From Microcaldota archaeon (GTDB lineage Archaea; Micrarchaeota; Micrarchaeia; Micrarchaeales; CABMGC01), in assembly GCA_021818995.1 (NCBI GenBank), contig JAKASP010000001.1, positions 1 through 64,000 on the forward strand: 64,000 bases of DNA, in the 5' to 3' direction. Made by a program: the position numbers and the translations under genes. Below are positions 7,167 to 16,367 of this stretch, in pieces. The notes under the pieces were generated by a model, which was not told the DNA's origin, searched no databases, and saw only the letters and a list, made by a program, of their open reading frames with translations. Numbering within the stretch: position 1 is the stretch's first letter; every line of letters begins with the position of its first letter.

Positions 7167-8579
7167 TTGAAGGGACTCGTATCCTGCATAAGGCGCCGCC
7201 AGAGCGCTGACGATACCGAGTACTTCATAGTGACGCACGACAAGACCCTCAGGACGCACTCCCTGCGCAGCAAGCTCTCGCTCAACGCCGGTGAGCTCGG
7301 CGAGCTCTCCATAGCTGAGGGCTTCGTCTCGGCATTCGAGGCCACCGAGAAGGGCAGAGCGGAGCTCGACAAAGAGATAGCGAAGGCATCGGCAAGCATG
7401 ATGAAGGGCGCGCTGCATCGCACTATGGTCCCGGAGCTTGACCTTGTGACCGAGAAGATGGAGGGCAAGCTCAAGAACGCGATGCTCCTTCTGGCGCACA
7501 AGCTCACGATGGGCGCGCCGATAGTCATAAGGTTCCACAACGACATCGACGGCTCGAGCGGCGCGTACGCGCTCTACAAGTCGATATCTTTCGCTGTAGA
7601 GACGAGCGAGCACATGGCCTACAAGCCGAACATATCGTGGCGCATGCACGGCTCTGTGTCGTACTCGCGCGAGGACGCAACAGCTGATGTGCTGAACTGC
7701 AACAACTACGAGTGCGTCGAGAAACCTCTGCTCCTCATACTCGACTTCGGCACGAGCGAGGAGAGCAACCCTGGGATAGAGATAGCTAAGGGCAGGTTCG
7801 ACATCATCTGGCTCGACCACCACCCTGTGCTGGACAAGTTCGAGGGCAAGAAGCTCGAGCACTACATCAACCCGTGGAGCTTCGGCGGCGACTCCAACTA
7901 CACCGCCGGCTTCCTCGCCTGCGTCTTCGCGAAGACGCTAGCGAACATAGACACGAAGGAGATGGAGGAGGCGTCGTTCATCGGGGACTACAGCGAGTAC
8001 TCGAAGCCGAGCGCAGGCAGCAGGAGGCTCTCCGCGCTCCTCGACCTGCTCACGAGCGACACGCGCGTGATCGCGGGAGTGAAGGGCAACCTCACCCCGG
8101 AGGACATCGACTCGGTGCTCAAGGACAAGGCGAAGAGCGAGGAGCTGATCGCATACGCTGAGAACAGGGTGAGCGAGATGCTCGACCTCGCCATAAGGTC
8201 TGTGAAGATCTACAAGGCGGCGAAGACGCAGATATACGTGGCGGACTTCGAGGACATACGCATAAACGAGCAGGAGAGGTACCCGCTCCCTGGGAGGTTC
8301 GCGTCCAGGCTCCTCGGGAGGATAGAGGAACTGAACAAGAGCCCATGCATACTCATGCTCCACTTCGGCCATTTCATATCTGTGCGCATGAGCAAGAAGC
8401 TGATAGGCAAGGTGGAGCTGCTGAAAGTACTGGAGGGCGTGCGCGCGGACTATTCGCAGTACGTAGATTCGACAGGAGGCCACAGCAACGCCGCAAGCAT
8501 AAAGCTCAAGGACGAGGGCATGAAGAAGGAGATAATCAAGCTTACTGTCGAGAAGCTCAAGGCGGAACTCGACAAGTGA
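7167..8579 (+). CDS. DHH-family phosphoesterase (RecJ-like)
   Basis: A 470-residue predicted manganese-dependent phosphoesterase. Motifs in order are FHNDIDGSSGAYA (motif I), LILDFGTSEE (motif II), IIWLDHHPV (motif III, the DHH signature) and GGHSNAASIK in the C-terminal DHHA1 part. Archaeal RecJ-like proteins of this type include the GINS-associated nuclease and nanoRNase-like enzymes, and the substrate cannot be decided here. An N-terminal extension of about 110 residues precedes motif I. The start is TTG, 7 bases after the previous stop, because the nearby GTG runs into a stop. It ends facing a membrane-protein gene on the other strand. Confidence 0.85.
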   Translation: MKGLVSCIRRRQSADDTEYFIVTHDKTLRTHSLRSKLSLNAGELGELSIAEGFVSAFEATEKGRAELDKEIAKASASMMKGALHRTMVPELDLVTEKMEGKLKNAMLLLAHKLTMGAPIVIRFHNDIDGSSGAYALYKSISFAVETSEHMAYKPNISWRMHGSVSYSREDATADVLNCNNYECVEKPLLLILDFGTSEESNPGIEIAKGRFDIIWLDHHPVLDKFEGKKLEHYINPWSFGGDSNYTAGFLACVFAKTLANIDTKEMEEASFIGDYSEYSKPSAGSRRLSALLDLLTSDTRVIAGVKGNLTPEDIDSVLKDKAKSEELIAYAENRVSEMLDLAIRSVKIYKAAKTQIYVADFEDIRINEQERYPLPGRFASRLLGRIEELNKSPCILMLHFGHFISVRMSKKLIGKVELLKVLEGVRADYSQYVDSTGGHSNAASIKLKDEGMKKEIIKLTVEKLKAELDK

Positions 8580-8581
8580 AG

Positions 8582-9160
8582 CTACTTCGGCGTCACGGTC
8601 ATGTAGCCCATAACCTGCGCAGCCTGCACGCCGGCCAAGGCGCTTGCGAAGGTTATCACGATGTTCGCGCTGAATCTGCCCTTTCCTGTGGGCACGTACC
8701 CGCTAGCGCCGCCGCTCATGGTCATGTTGAGTATCTCGCCCGAGAACATCGACGCTATCTTCTTCGACTTGGGGAAGAGCGATGCCTGAGCGGGCGTGAA
8801 GTTCGAGGAGAAGGGCACTGCATAGAGCGTGACGTTGTAGAGTGTCGCGCCGGTATTTTGCAGGAAGGAGAAGGTTATGTTGCCGTTGGATAGCAGCGCG
8901 GGGTTGCTGCAGCCGTAAGAGGATATGAATCCGCAGGCGTTCGTCGCGTTGGGCGAGGTTCCTGGAAGAAGGGAGTATAGATGCGTGGCGATCGGCACAG
9001 CGAGCACAGCGATCAGGTATATGGCCGTTGCGATAATCGCTATCGCCCTTACCGCTGTCCAGAACAGGCTGCGCCTCGGAGTGAAGTACTCCTCCTCCTT
9101 GGGCGGCTCCTCTCCGAAATACTCGAGGGGCTTTCCGCTGTCATCGTCGTCGCTGCCCAT
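8582..9160 (-). CDS. Anchored surface protein with pilin-like head domain
   Basis: A 192-residue protein with an acidic cytoplasmic head (MGSDDDDSGKPLEYFGEE), a membrane anchor (about residues 35-60) and an outside domain. The outside domain begins ACGFISSYGCSNPALLSNGN and continues with a segment like LQNTGATLYNVTLYAVP. That order, with two cysteines, NPALL, a Gly strand and an LYNV strand, closely parallels the head domains of the pilins at 17.9-20.2 kb. The class III leader itself is missing. It may be an accessory pilus or envelope protein sharing the same fold (inference). Confidence 0.6.
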   Translation of the reverse strand: MGSDDDDSGKPLEYFGEEPPKEEEYFTPRRSLFWTAVRAIAIIATAIYLIAVLAVPIATHLYSLLPGTSPNATNACGFISSYGCSNPALLSNGNITFSFLQNTGATLYNVTLYAVPFSSNFTPAQASLFPKSKKIASMFSGEILNMTMSGGASGYVPTGKGRFSANIVITFASALAGVQAAQVMGYMTVTPK

Positions 9161-9197
9161 CTATGATTCTTGGACTTGATAGTTTAAAGAAATAGCG

Positions 9198-9902
9198 CTA
9201 CACTCCGTGGAACCAGAATCCCTTCTCGTCCTTCTTCTCCTTCTTTTTCTTCAGCACCTTCCCGATCAGGCCCTTCTCCTCCTTCTCCGGCTCTATCTTT
9301 ATGCCCAGCTCTTCCGCGAGTTCCGGGTGCTCCCTGAGGTACTCGTTCTGGAACGCGTGGAACTTCTCGAGCTTGCCGTGCTCGTACTCCGCCTTCTTCG
9401 CCTCGTACTCTGCCTTCATCTTCCTCCATTCCTCGAGGGTGTAGCCGTAGGGCGGGTGCTCCCTTATGCTGGGCGGGTTGTACTGGTACTTGTAGATCTC
9501 GTTGTAGTAGTCGACATCGCGCTGCTGCATCTGCTGCTGGTCTACGTGGACTCCCTGCTTGGCCAAGAACTCGATTATCTGCTGCAGGCTCATCTTCTCC
9601 TTCCTGTTGTCGGCAGTCTCGGGATTGTACGTGAGCTTTATCTTCCTTGCAACGAACTCGACCTTAGCGAAGAGTATCGAGTCCATCAGCATGAACCTGT
9701 ACTGCAATCTTGCAGAGTGCTCCGTGTCTATGAGCTCCTCCTTCTTCAGGCCCGTGAAGGTCACCTCCCTGACCATGTGGTATGGAACGCGGTACTTCGC
9801 CCCGTTCTCGTCGACGTACTCGTTGTACTCCTTGGTCTCGGCTCGCTCCTTCTCTAGCTCTTTTTGATATGTGTGCGTGTCTGCGTTCTCTCTCCTGTCC
9901 AT
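9198..9902 (-). CDS. Unknown charged protein next to the radical SAM gene
   Basis: A 234-residue soluble protein, rich in Lys, Glu and Tyr. The middle (about residues 60-125) has an alternating pattern, SILFAKVEFVARKIKLTYNP followed by SLQQIIEFLAKQGVHVD, that resembles a heavy-metal-associated (ferredoxin-like) fold. The usual CxxC metal site is absent. The C-terminal half is a long charged helix with a lysine-rich tail. It begins 31 bases after the end of the tetraether-synthase-like gene and is probably cotranscribed with it, so it may be a partner or electron/metal carrier protein. That role is inference, and I do not recognise a named family. Confidence 0.6.
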   Translation of the reverse strand: MDRRENADTHTYQKELEKERAETKEYNEYVDENGAKYRVPYHMVREVTFTGLKKEELIDTEHSARLQYRFMLMDSILFAKVEFVARKIKLTYNPETADNRKEKMSLQQIIEFLAKQGVHVDQQQMQQRDVDYYNEIYKYQYNPPSIREHPPYGYTLEEWRKMKAEYEAKKAEYEHGKLEKFHAFQNEYLREHPELAEELGIKIEPEKEEKGLIGKVLKKKKEKKDEKGFWFHGV

Positions 9903-9933
9903 TCACATCACGATGTGTGTTTGTTTTGTCTCT

Positions 9934-11916
9934 TCAGCAGTCGCAGTTTCCGCCGCAGCTGCACGCGGCCCCTTCCTCCCCCTTGCATCCGCAGGAATCT
10001 CCGGACGTGTGCTCGTGCGCATGTGCGTGCTCATGCTCATGCTCATGCTCGTGTGTTTCGGCATGGGTCGGCACCTGCACAGATGCGGTGCTGCCTGTGT
10101 TCGTCTCCACGACCGCGACCTTCGGGGCAACGATGCCCTTCGACGCGCGTATCTTTGCAGCCTCGGCCATGTTGACCGGGAGCTTGAAGTAGTCGGTTGC
10201 CTTCTGGTAGAGCTGCTGGTATTCCTCTGTTGCTTCCAGCGCCTTTATGTCCCTCTTGTACTTGTCGACTGCGTAGTTCCAGCCCTGGTGCGTCGCTTCC
10301 CATTCCTTGCTAGGTATCGCGTACTGCCTCTGGACCTTGTCCCTGTACACTTCGGGGAAGACGTTGAAGGTGCAGAAAGGAAGCACACGGCCGTCCGGCA
10401 TCGAGTAGTGTATGTCGCACTTCTCCACTCTCTTTATGTCGTACGTGTACTCGTCCTGGAAGTGCATCATGCCAAGGAAGAGGCTCTTCATCTGGAACAT
10501 GCCGACGCTCGCAAAGTCGTGCTTCATCAGCACGCTCATGAAGAGCTTCGCGAAGTTTATGCTCTTCGGCTGCTTCTCCTTGTCTATGAACTTGTTTATG
10601 TCGAGAAGCGTCTTCATCGCTATGATCCTGCGCTGTATCTTGCTCTTGCCTGCCATCTCGTTGACAGCCTCCTGAAGGTGCTCCAGCAGGCCCGCCGCGT
10701 CGACGAACCTCGTGAGCGGGACTATCTTGTTGTCCTTGTCTATGAAGATGTAGCTGCCGGCCCCGCAGGCGAAGTGTATGGAGAGGTCGTACTTGTACTC
10801 TCCGGTAAGCGCCTCTATGAACCTGTTTATTCCGCCGACATAAGGAACGGAGAACCAGTCGTCCTTCGTTATCACGCCTCCTGTCTGCTCCTCTATCTGC
10901 TTTATCGCTCCTGGTATCGTGATTCGCTGCTTCTCCCTCAGCCTCGCAGGCATCCTGCCCACAAGCGAGACCGGCTGGAAGTTCACCGCTCTCACGATGT
11001 CGATGTTGTTTATCGCGAAGTTGATTATGTTCCCGAGCTCGTGGTCGTTTATCGTCCTTATTACAGTAGGCACGAGGACTATGCTGAGATTCGCCTTCCT
11101 CGCGGCCTTGAGCGTCATTGGCACCTCCCAGTGGTTCTTGGGGTTTGCGCGCTTGCCCACGCCGTCGAAGCTCATGTAGAGCGTGCTAACGCCAGCGTGC
11201 CTAAGCTTGACCATCATCTCAGGGTGGATGCCGAGGTTTATGCCGGTGGTGTTGAGCTGTATCTGGTCGAAGCCTGCTTCCTTCGCCATGTTGATTATCT
11301 GCGGCAGGTCCTCCCTCATCGTCGGCTCGCCGCCCGTTATCTGCAGCGCGTTAGCCGGTATCGGCTTCTGGTTCCTGAGCTTGACGAACATCCTGTTGAG
11401 CTCCTCCCTTGAGGGCTCGTACACAGGCTCGCCCTCCTTCGCGTAGAAGAAGCAGTACCAGCACGAGAGGTGGCACCTGTTCGTTATGACGACGTTGACC
11501 AGGCCGCTGTGGCTCTTGTGCCTGAGGCACATGGCGCAGTCGAACGGGCAGTTCTCGCCCTTGTTTATGACGTCAGGGTTGTCGAATCCCCTTCCGTAGT
11601 AATTGTAATTGCGCATTCGCATGTACATGTCGTAGTCTTCCCAGTACTTCTCTATGGTCCAGCCGTCGTCGGGGCAGTACTTGCGGATCATTACGTTCTC
11701 GCCGTCCTTGTAGATTACGCCGTCGATTATCAGCTTGCATGACGGGCAGACCGTCTTGGTCTTGTCTATGACAGGCATTGCTTCTATCTGCTCCATGGTC
11801 CTGTGGTAGGGAGCGTGCAATGGGCCTATCGCCTCGCCGTTCGAGCCTACCAGAGTGTTTGTTTTCTCGTCGAGCTGGAGTATGTCAGAAGGTCTAGAAG
11901 CGCTACTTATTCCCAA
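9934..11916 (-). CDS. Radical SAM protein of the COG1964 / tetraether synthase (Tes)-like family
   Basis: A 660-residue iron-sulfur enzyme. A rubredoxin-like N-terminus has cysteines at 57, 60 and 81. A second group lies at 123, 127 and 130 (CPFDCAMC). The radical SAM cluster motif is CHLSCWYC (148, 152, 155), followed by ITGGEPTMRED. This triple-cysteine layout is that of COG1964. Its members include MJ0619 and Tes, which join isoprenoid chains into tetraether lipids. Paralogues with other roles exist, so lipid cross-linking is a hypothesis. The last 40 residues are unusual: a His-Glu/His-Ala run followed by a cysteine-rich end (CSCGGNCDC), probably metal-binding. The start is TTG, with a TATA-like box at about 11948-11960. 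Confidence 0.8.
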   Translation of the reverse strand: MGISSASRPSDILQLDEKTNTLVGSNGEAIGPLHAPYHRTMEQIEAMPVIDKTKTVCPSCKLIIDGVIYKDGENVMIRKYCPDDGWTIEKYWEDYDMYMRMRNYNYYGRGFDNPDVINKGENCPFDCAMCLRHKSHSGLVNVVITNRCHLSCWYCFFYAKEGEPVYEPSREELNRMFVKLRNQKPIPANALQITGGEPTMREDLPQIINMAKEAGFDQIQLNTTGINLGIHPEMMVKLRHAGVSTLYMSFDGVGKRANPKNHWEVPMTLKAARKANLSIVLVPTVIRTINDHELGNIINFAINNIDIVRAVNFQPVSLVGRMPARLREKQRITIPGAIKQIEEQTGGVITKDDWFSVPYVGGINRFIEALTGEYKYDLSIHFACGAGSYIFIDKDNKIVPLTRFVDAAGLLEHLQEAVNEMAGKSKIQRRIIAMKTLLDINKFIDKEKQPKSINFAKLFMSVLMKHDFASVGMFQMKSLFLGMMHFQDEYTYDIKRVEKCDIHYSMPDGRVLPFCTFNVFPEVYRDKVQRQYAIPSKEWEATHQGWNYAVDKYKRDIKALEATEEYQQLYQKATDYFKLPVNMAEAAKIRASKGIVAPKVAVVETNTGSTASVQVPTHAETHEHEHEHEHAHAHEHTSGDSCGCKGEEGAACSCGGNCDC

Positions 11917-11996
11917 TCAAAACACCGTTATTACTCTGTTATGAGCAGAAGGTATTTAAGCGTATTCCAGTCCATCCGCATGGAAGCGTTCGTTCA

Positions 11997-12602
11997 TCAT
12001 CGAAGCCGGCGCTTATCCGCGAGTTTCGGCACTGAGAGCTCCATTCTGAAGAGCTTTGCACTCTTCTCGAACATCGGCCTGTCGACGAAGAACATGAAGC
12101 TGTTGTCCAGCTCGATCCATCCTGCGAGCTCGCCGGGCTTCCTATCCTTGTTCTTCATGGCCTCTCTAAGGCCCACGTAATCCCTTGTCCTTATTCCCCC
12201 ATGCGCAATCCTCTTGATTACGGTCCTCATCTCCCTCTCTATCTGCTTGTTGCAGATGTAGAACACATCGCCCTCCTCCAGTTTCAGGACTCCGGCAACC
12301 AGCTCTTTCCGCGACCCCGCGTCCCACATCTTGCCGAGCGACTCAGGAATCGCGCCCCATTCATACTCAGCGGCGCCCATGTAGTCGAATGCGAATATTT
12401 TACTGAGATTAGCGTATGCCTTCTTGTTCAGGCCTCCGTGCTCGAGGCCGGCTCCGAAAGTGAAGGGATTGTCAAGCTCTTTTTCGCGCGGTATCTCTAG
12501 CCTCTGTATCAGCCGGGTCTGGCTCATGACGCTCTCCCTCCTAAGCCCGCTCAGTTGAGCCGCCTCTGTTTCGGCTTTTACCCTCTCTCCTTCTTTTGCC
12601 AT
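11997..12602 (-). CDS. Conserved hypothetical protein, possibly phage-derived
   Basis: A 201-residue soluble protein. The segment NPFTFGAGLEHGGLNKKAY and the core FAFDYMGAAEYEWGAIPESL resemble short proteins I recall from phages and scattered prokaryotes, with no established function. The rest is mixed alpha-beta with a basic C-terminus (KLADKRRLR). It begins 4 bases after the stop of nop5 on the same strand, so it is probably translated from the same message. No catalytic motif is evident. The link with phages rests on memory of the DYMG-AE-E-GA pattern and not on a search. Confidence 0.6.
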   Translation of the reverse strand: MAKEGERVKAETEAAQLSGLRRESVMSQTRLIQRLEIPREKELDNPFTFGAGLEHGGLNKKAYANLSKIFAFDYMGAAEYEWGAIPESLGKMWDAGSRKELVAGVLKLEEGDVFYICNKQIEREMRTVIKRIAHGGIRTRDYVGLREAMKNKDRKPGELAGWIELDNSFMFFVDRPMFEKSAKLFRMELSVPKLADKRRLR

Positions 12603-12606
12603 GCAG

Positions 12607-13515
12607 CTACCTTCTCCCCCTGCGGTCCTGCCATCTCAGCCTGCCCTGCTGCTGGCCCTGCGGCCTCTGCTGCCTTCGCGGGCCAGGTGTCCATTGCGAC
12701 GGCTTCCTTGGCAGCTTCTCCTTCTCCTTTATCTGCGCCATTGCCTTGTCTATCGACTCCCTAAGCTCCTTGCCTATGAACCTCTTTGAGATCGAATCTG
12801 CTCTCGCGGCTATGCTGAGCTTCGTTGCGAACAGCCTTGCTATCCTTCCCTTGCTGCGCCTGTCCGCCTCTGTAACCTCCTTGAGCTTGAATAGCACACC
12901 GTACTTCGGCGGCTTGCTGCCTGATCGCAGGTGCCTGAAGAGCGCCTTCTCTGCGCCTAGAAGCTGCAGCGTGCTGCTCGGCATCATCGCCAGCTTGCTG
13001 AGGGATCCCGCGCGGCTGAGCAGCTCTGCCGCGAGCTTGTAGTCGACAAGATAGGAGACGTTGGGCATGAGCTTCGGTACGCTCTCCTTCAAGTACGCGT
13101 CTATCTCTCGCTCTGTGCGCATGAGCTCCAGCTCCGTGTTCGCCACTGTGCTCAACGCCTTGAACTCTCCGCTCTCAGGCTCGGCGCCTATGCTCTGATT
13201 TATCCTGGCAAGGACGTCCTTGCTAGCGTCGCCGAAGAACTCCCTGAGCTCCTCCTCTGTCGCCTGCTTCTTGTTGGCCCCGATCTTCAATACGAACTTC
13301 GTGTACTTCTCTGCGCTCGGGATCGTTAGCTCCGGAAAGTAGATTCCGTACCACTCCTCTATGCGCTCGTGCAGCAGGTTCCTTGTCTTCTCTATCTCGT
13401 TGTAGGCGTTTATCGCCTGGGCTATCGAGTGCTCGCCCGTAGAGTAGGCCTTGCTGACCGCCTCCTTCGCCAAGCCGATAATCCTGCGTCTCTTCTCCTC
13501 CGCTGTTTCTACCAA
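12607..13515 (-). CDS. nop5: Nop5 / Nop56-58 family C/D box sRNP core protein
   Basis: A 302-residue protein that bridges L7Ae and fibrillarin in the RNP guiding 2'-O-methylation of rRNA. The Nop domain is clear: AGSLSKLAMMPSSTLQLLGAEKALF followed by HLRSGSKPPKYGVLF, then the A-D-R-R-SKGRIARLFATKLSIAARAD block. The middle part supplies the coiled-coil. The tail is very basic and Gln/Arg-rich, which is common and may bind RNA. No fibrillarin gene is adjacent, unlike the usual archaeal pairing. The start is TTG, and a TATA-like box (about 13545-13555) lies some 35 bases upstream. Confidence 0.9.
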   Translation of the reverse strand: MVETAEEKRRRIIGLAKEAVSKAYSTGEHSIAQAINAYNEIEKTRNLLHERIEEWYGIYFPELTIPSAEKYTKFVLKIGANKKQATEEELREFFGDASKDVLARINQSIGAEPESGEFKALSTVANTELELMRTEREIDAYLKESVPKLMPNVSYLVDYKLAAELLSRAGSLSKLAMMPSSTLQLLGAEKALFRHLRSGSKPPKYGVLFKLKEVTEADRRSKGRIARLFATKLSIAARADSISKRFIGKELRESIDKAMAQIKEKEKLPRKPSQWTPGPRRQQRPQGQQQGRLRWQDRRGRR

Positions 13516-13571
13516 AAAAGCCCCAGAATAGGTTTGGTGTTTGGTCTATAAATATGTTGCACTAAACAGCG

Positions 13572-14783
13572 CTAAGACCTCTGTATTATGTCGTTTGTGC
13601 CGCTGACGCTCTGCTGCGCGACGGTCGTGTTCTGGAGTATTATCAGGTTGTTGTTGCCGCTGGCCACAAGGTTGCTTATCCTGCTGTTGACGAACTTCAC
13701 CTGGTTGTACGTGCCAGTTATCGTCAGCGTGGCGTTGCTATCGAAGAGCGTGACGTTGTTGTAATTGCCCGCTATCTTCAGCGTCGCGGTGCTGTTGAAG
13801 ATCGCGAGGTCGTTCTGCGAGCCTGTAGAGGAGATGTTTATGAAGACGTTGGCAAGCGTGAAGAGGCCTGCGGTGTTGTTCTTTCCGCTCACGGACACGG
13901 TCTTCGTAGCCGTAGCGAGCGCAAGGCACCCTCCGTTGGTATTACCGGAGAGCTTGTAGCTCGAGCTGGTGTAGTTGCTCGCGTTTAGCGAGAAGACGCC
14001 TATGTCGGTCTTGTTAGAGTATGTCACGTTGACAACTGCGGCGCAGCCGTTGGAAAGCGTTGTTACTGAAACGTTGAGCGATGATGCTCCGGGGCCCGAG
14101 TACGTGAGCTTAGGCTGCGAGCCTGGCTGCGGAGTCAGCGTGATCGTTGCTAGGTAAAGAGAGTATCCGAAGACGTCGAAGCTTGCATTTATCGAGTAGG
14201 GTCCGTTGGACCTTATGTTCGGCGTGAAGAGCACAAGACCTATCTGCGGCTTCGTGTACCTGCCGGTAGACGTGACATACGAGCCGACGTAGTTCTCTGG
14301 CTGCGCTGCGCTGCAGTCCCCGCCGTTGAAGCCGCAGTATCCGACATGGGCTGTGATGTTGCCGCTAGACTGCGAGCCTGGCTTCTGGAAAGCGCTGAGC
14401 TGTGCGAAGCAGACGAACGGCTGGCCGGGCCTTATCTTGCCTGTGGTGCACTGCGCTGTAGTAAACTGGCCGTTGAGGCCCACGACCATGCTCAGGCCCG
14501 TTACAGGGTACTCTTGCATGTTGGTCCCGAGCATCGCGAACTCTGTGGACGTGGAGTTCGAGGTGAGCACGAAGTCCTGGCAGTTTATGCCGAGGGCGAA
14601 GGTGCAGCTGCTGGGCACCGCGCTGCCGATTCCGCTGAGGGTCTGCAGGATCAGCAGCGAAGCGACTATTGCTATCGCAACCCCGAAGCCCAGGGCGGTT
14701 ATCTCCTCTATCGATACCTGCTCCCTTTCGGCATGCAGCTTTCTCTTTCGCATGCGTGTCCTTTTTGCCAGATGTCCCGCCAT
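13572..14783 (-). CDS. Large pilin-like surface protein with class III leader and N-rich repeats
   Basis: A 403-residue protein. A basic leader (MAGHLAKRTRMRKRKLHAER) precedes EQVSIEEITALGFGVAIAI, which resembles a class III signal peptide followed by the hydrophobic pilin helix. The outside part opens with SSCTFALGINCQDFVL, like the pilin head domains in this window. It ends in about six turns of an Asn-rich beta repeat (SGNNNLIILQN, AGNYNNVTLFD) resembling DUF3060-type beta-helices. Many N-glycosylation sites are present. The ATG at 14783 has GGGAGA directly upstream and is preferred over a TTG at 14813. It is probably a minor pilin or surface adhesin. Confidence 0.65.
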   Translation of the reverse strand: MAGHLAKRTRMRKRKLHAEREQVSIEEITALGFGVAIAIVASLLILQTLSGIGSAVPSSCTFALGINCQDFVLTSNSTSTEFAMLGTNMQEYPVTGLSMVVGLNGQFTTAQCTTGKIRPGQPFVCFAQLSAFQKPGSQSSGNITAHVGYCGFNGGDCSAAQPENYVGSYVTSTGRYTKPQIGLVLFTPNIRSNGPYSINASFDVFGYSLYLATITLTPQPGSQPKLTYSGPGASSLNVSVTTLSNGCAAVVNVTYSNKTDIGVFSLNASNYTSSSYKLSGNTNGGCLALATATKTVSVSGKNNTAGLFTLANVFINISSTGSQNDLAIFNSTATLKIAGNYNNVTLFDSNATLTITGTYNQVKFVNSRISNLVASGNNNLIILQNTTVAQQSVSGTNDIIQRS

Positions 14784-14888
14784 TCTCCCGTATTTCCTTT
14801 GTACAAAATGCAATATAAAATGATTGCACAGGGACGTTACCTCGCACGCATCGGATTAATAATTCGTATGCGTAATCTAATTGGTTTT

Positions 14889-16367
14889 ATGCCGACAAAA
14901 GCGGAGAGCAAGGCAAGCGACATAGCGGCTAGGAGGGGCATATACTTCCAGGCGTTCGGCATATACGACGGCGTCGCGGGATTCTACGACTACGGGCCGG
15001 TCGGCGTGAGGATAAAGCGCAAGTTCGAGAACGCGTGGCGCTCGCTCTTCGTCAACAAGACCGGCGCTCTAGAGATCGAGAGCACGAACATAGTGCCGGA
15101 GCCGGTTCTGAGGGCGAGCGGGCACCTCTCTGCGTTCACGGATCCGATGGTCGCGTGCACAGTGTGCAAGACGCCGTACAGGGCAGACAAGCTACTGGAG
15201 GAGTACTACGAGAAGAAGGGAATGGGCGACGAGGCCGCGAAGGTAAAGAAGATGAGCATGGAGCAGATGGAGAAACAGATAGCAGAACACGGCATAAAGT
15301 GCGAGAGGTGCGGCAACAAGCTCGGCAAGGTGGAGAGGTTCAACATGACGTTCAAGACGCAGATAGGGCCCACGGCCGGAGGCAGCGCCGCCTACCTAAG
15401 GCCGGAGACGGCGCAGAGCATATTCGTGGACTTCATACACCTCTACAAGACCCACGGGCTCAAGCTGCCCGTAGGCATAGCGCAGGTGGGCAGGGCGTAC
15501 AGGAACGAGATAAGCCCGAGGCAGCAGCTTGTCAGGCTTCGAGAGCTGACGCAGATGGACCTCGAGCTCTTCATAGACCCGGATGACGACCCGAAGGAGA
15601 TAATGGGCTTCGACATGAAGGGCGTGCTGCGCGAGAAGATAAGCTTCGTGGCCAAGGGGAGCGAAGAGGCAAGGAGCAGCAGCATAGAGGAGCTTCTGAA
15701 GAAAGGCTCCATGCCCAACAAGTACCTCGCGTTCCTCATCTACCTGCAGGAGAAGCTCATGCAGGAGCTTGGAGTTGACAAGGGCGTTTACAGGTTCAGG
15801 GAGCTGGAGAAGGAGGAGCTGCCGCACTACTCCAGGGGCAACGTGGACCTGGAGATGAAGACATCCTACGGCTACATAGAGCTCGCAGGCACAGCCTACA
15901 GGACCGACTGGGACCTGTCACAGCACGCGAAGGAATCCGGAAAGGAGCTGGCGGTGCTTACCGAGAGCGGAAAGAGGATAGTGCCGCACGTTGTTGAGGC
16001 GACGCTGGGCGGCGACAGGCCCGTCTTCGCTATACTGGACAACAGCGTTGTCGACGACGACGGGAGGGGCTGGACATGGCTGAGGCTCAGCGAGAAGATC
16101 GCGCCGTACAAGTACGGGGTGTTCCCGCTGCAGAAGGACGAGAAGCTTACAGCGAAGGCGACTGACGTCTTCAAACTGCTGCAGGAGAAGGGCGTAGACT
16201 GCTACTACTCCGAGACTGCGAGCATAGGCAAGAGGTACGCGCGTGCCGACGAGATCGGCGTGCCGTACTGCATCACCATAGACTATACCACGCTTGACGA
16301 CGACACGGTCACGATAAGGAACAGGGACACCACAAAGCAAGTGAGGAAGCTAATCGGAGAGATTTGA
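14889..16367 (+). CDS. glyS: Glycyl-tRNA synthetase (class II, archaeal type)
   Basis: A 492-residue enzyme that charges tRNA-Gly. It opens with ASDIAARRGIYFQAFGIYDG and GVAGFYDYGPVGVRIKR, typical of archaeal and eukaryotic GlyRS. Class II motifs follow (RNEISPRQQLVRLRELTQMDLE; GVIELAG-like TSYGYIELAGTAYRTDWDL) and the anticodon-binding domain ends the protein. Zn-type cysteine pairs are seen at CTVCKTPYR and CERCGNK. It is somewhat shorter than usual. The start at 14889 is chosen because a TATA-like stretch at about 14852-14861 precedes it by some 32 bases. An upstream extension in the same frame is antisense to the pilin-like gene. It heads an operon with the OGG and translin genes. Confidence 0.92.
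   Translation: MPTKAESKASDIAARRGIYFQAFGIYDGVAGFYDYGPVGVRIKRKFENAWRSLFVNKTGALEIESTNIVPEPVLRASGHLSAFTDPMVACTVCKTPYRADKLLEEYYEKKGMGDEAAKVKKMSMEQMEKQIAEHGIKCERCGNKLGKVERFNMTFKTQIGPTAGGSAAYLRPETAQSIFVDFIHLYKTHGLKLPVGIAQVGRAYRNEISPRQQLVRLRELTQMDLELFIDPDDDPKEIMGFDMKGVLREKISFVAKGSEEARSSSIEELLKKGSMPNKYLAFLIYLQEKLMQELGVDKGVYRFRELEKEELPHYSRGNVDLEMKTSYGYIELAGTAYRTDWDLSQHAKESGKELAVLTESGKRIVPHVVEATLGGDRPVFAILDNSVVDDDGRGWTWLRLSEKIAPYKYGVFPLQKDEKLTAKATDVFKLLQEKGVDCYYSETASIGKRYARADEIGVPYCITIDYTTLDDDTVTIRNRDTTKQVRKLIGEI

Noticed and set aside
10015-10065. Tandem CATGCT-type repeat as a microsatellite or CRISPR-like array
   Set aside because: It encodes the His-Glu/His-Ala run of the radical SAM tail and has no spacers.
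9871-11412. 513-codon frame opposite the radical SAM gene
   Set aside because: Arg/Leu/Val-rich shadow of a strongly conserved gene, with no family resemblance.
14346-14888. Long N-terminal extension of the glycyl-tRNA synthetase frame
   Set aside because: It is antisense to the pilin-like gene, has no family similarity, and the TATA box at about 14852-14861 supports the start at 14889.
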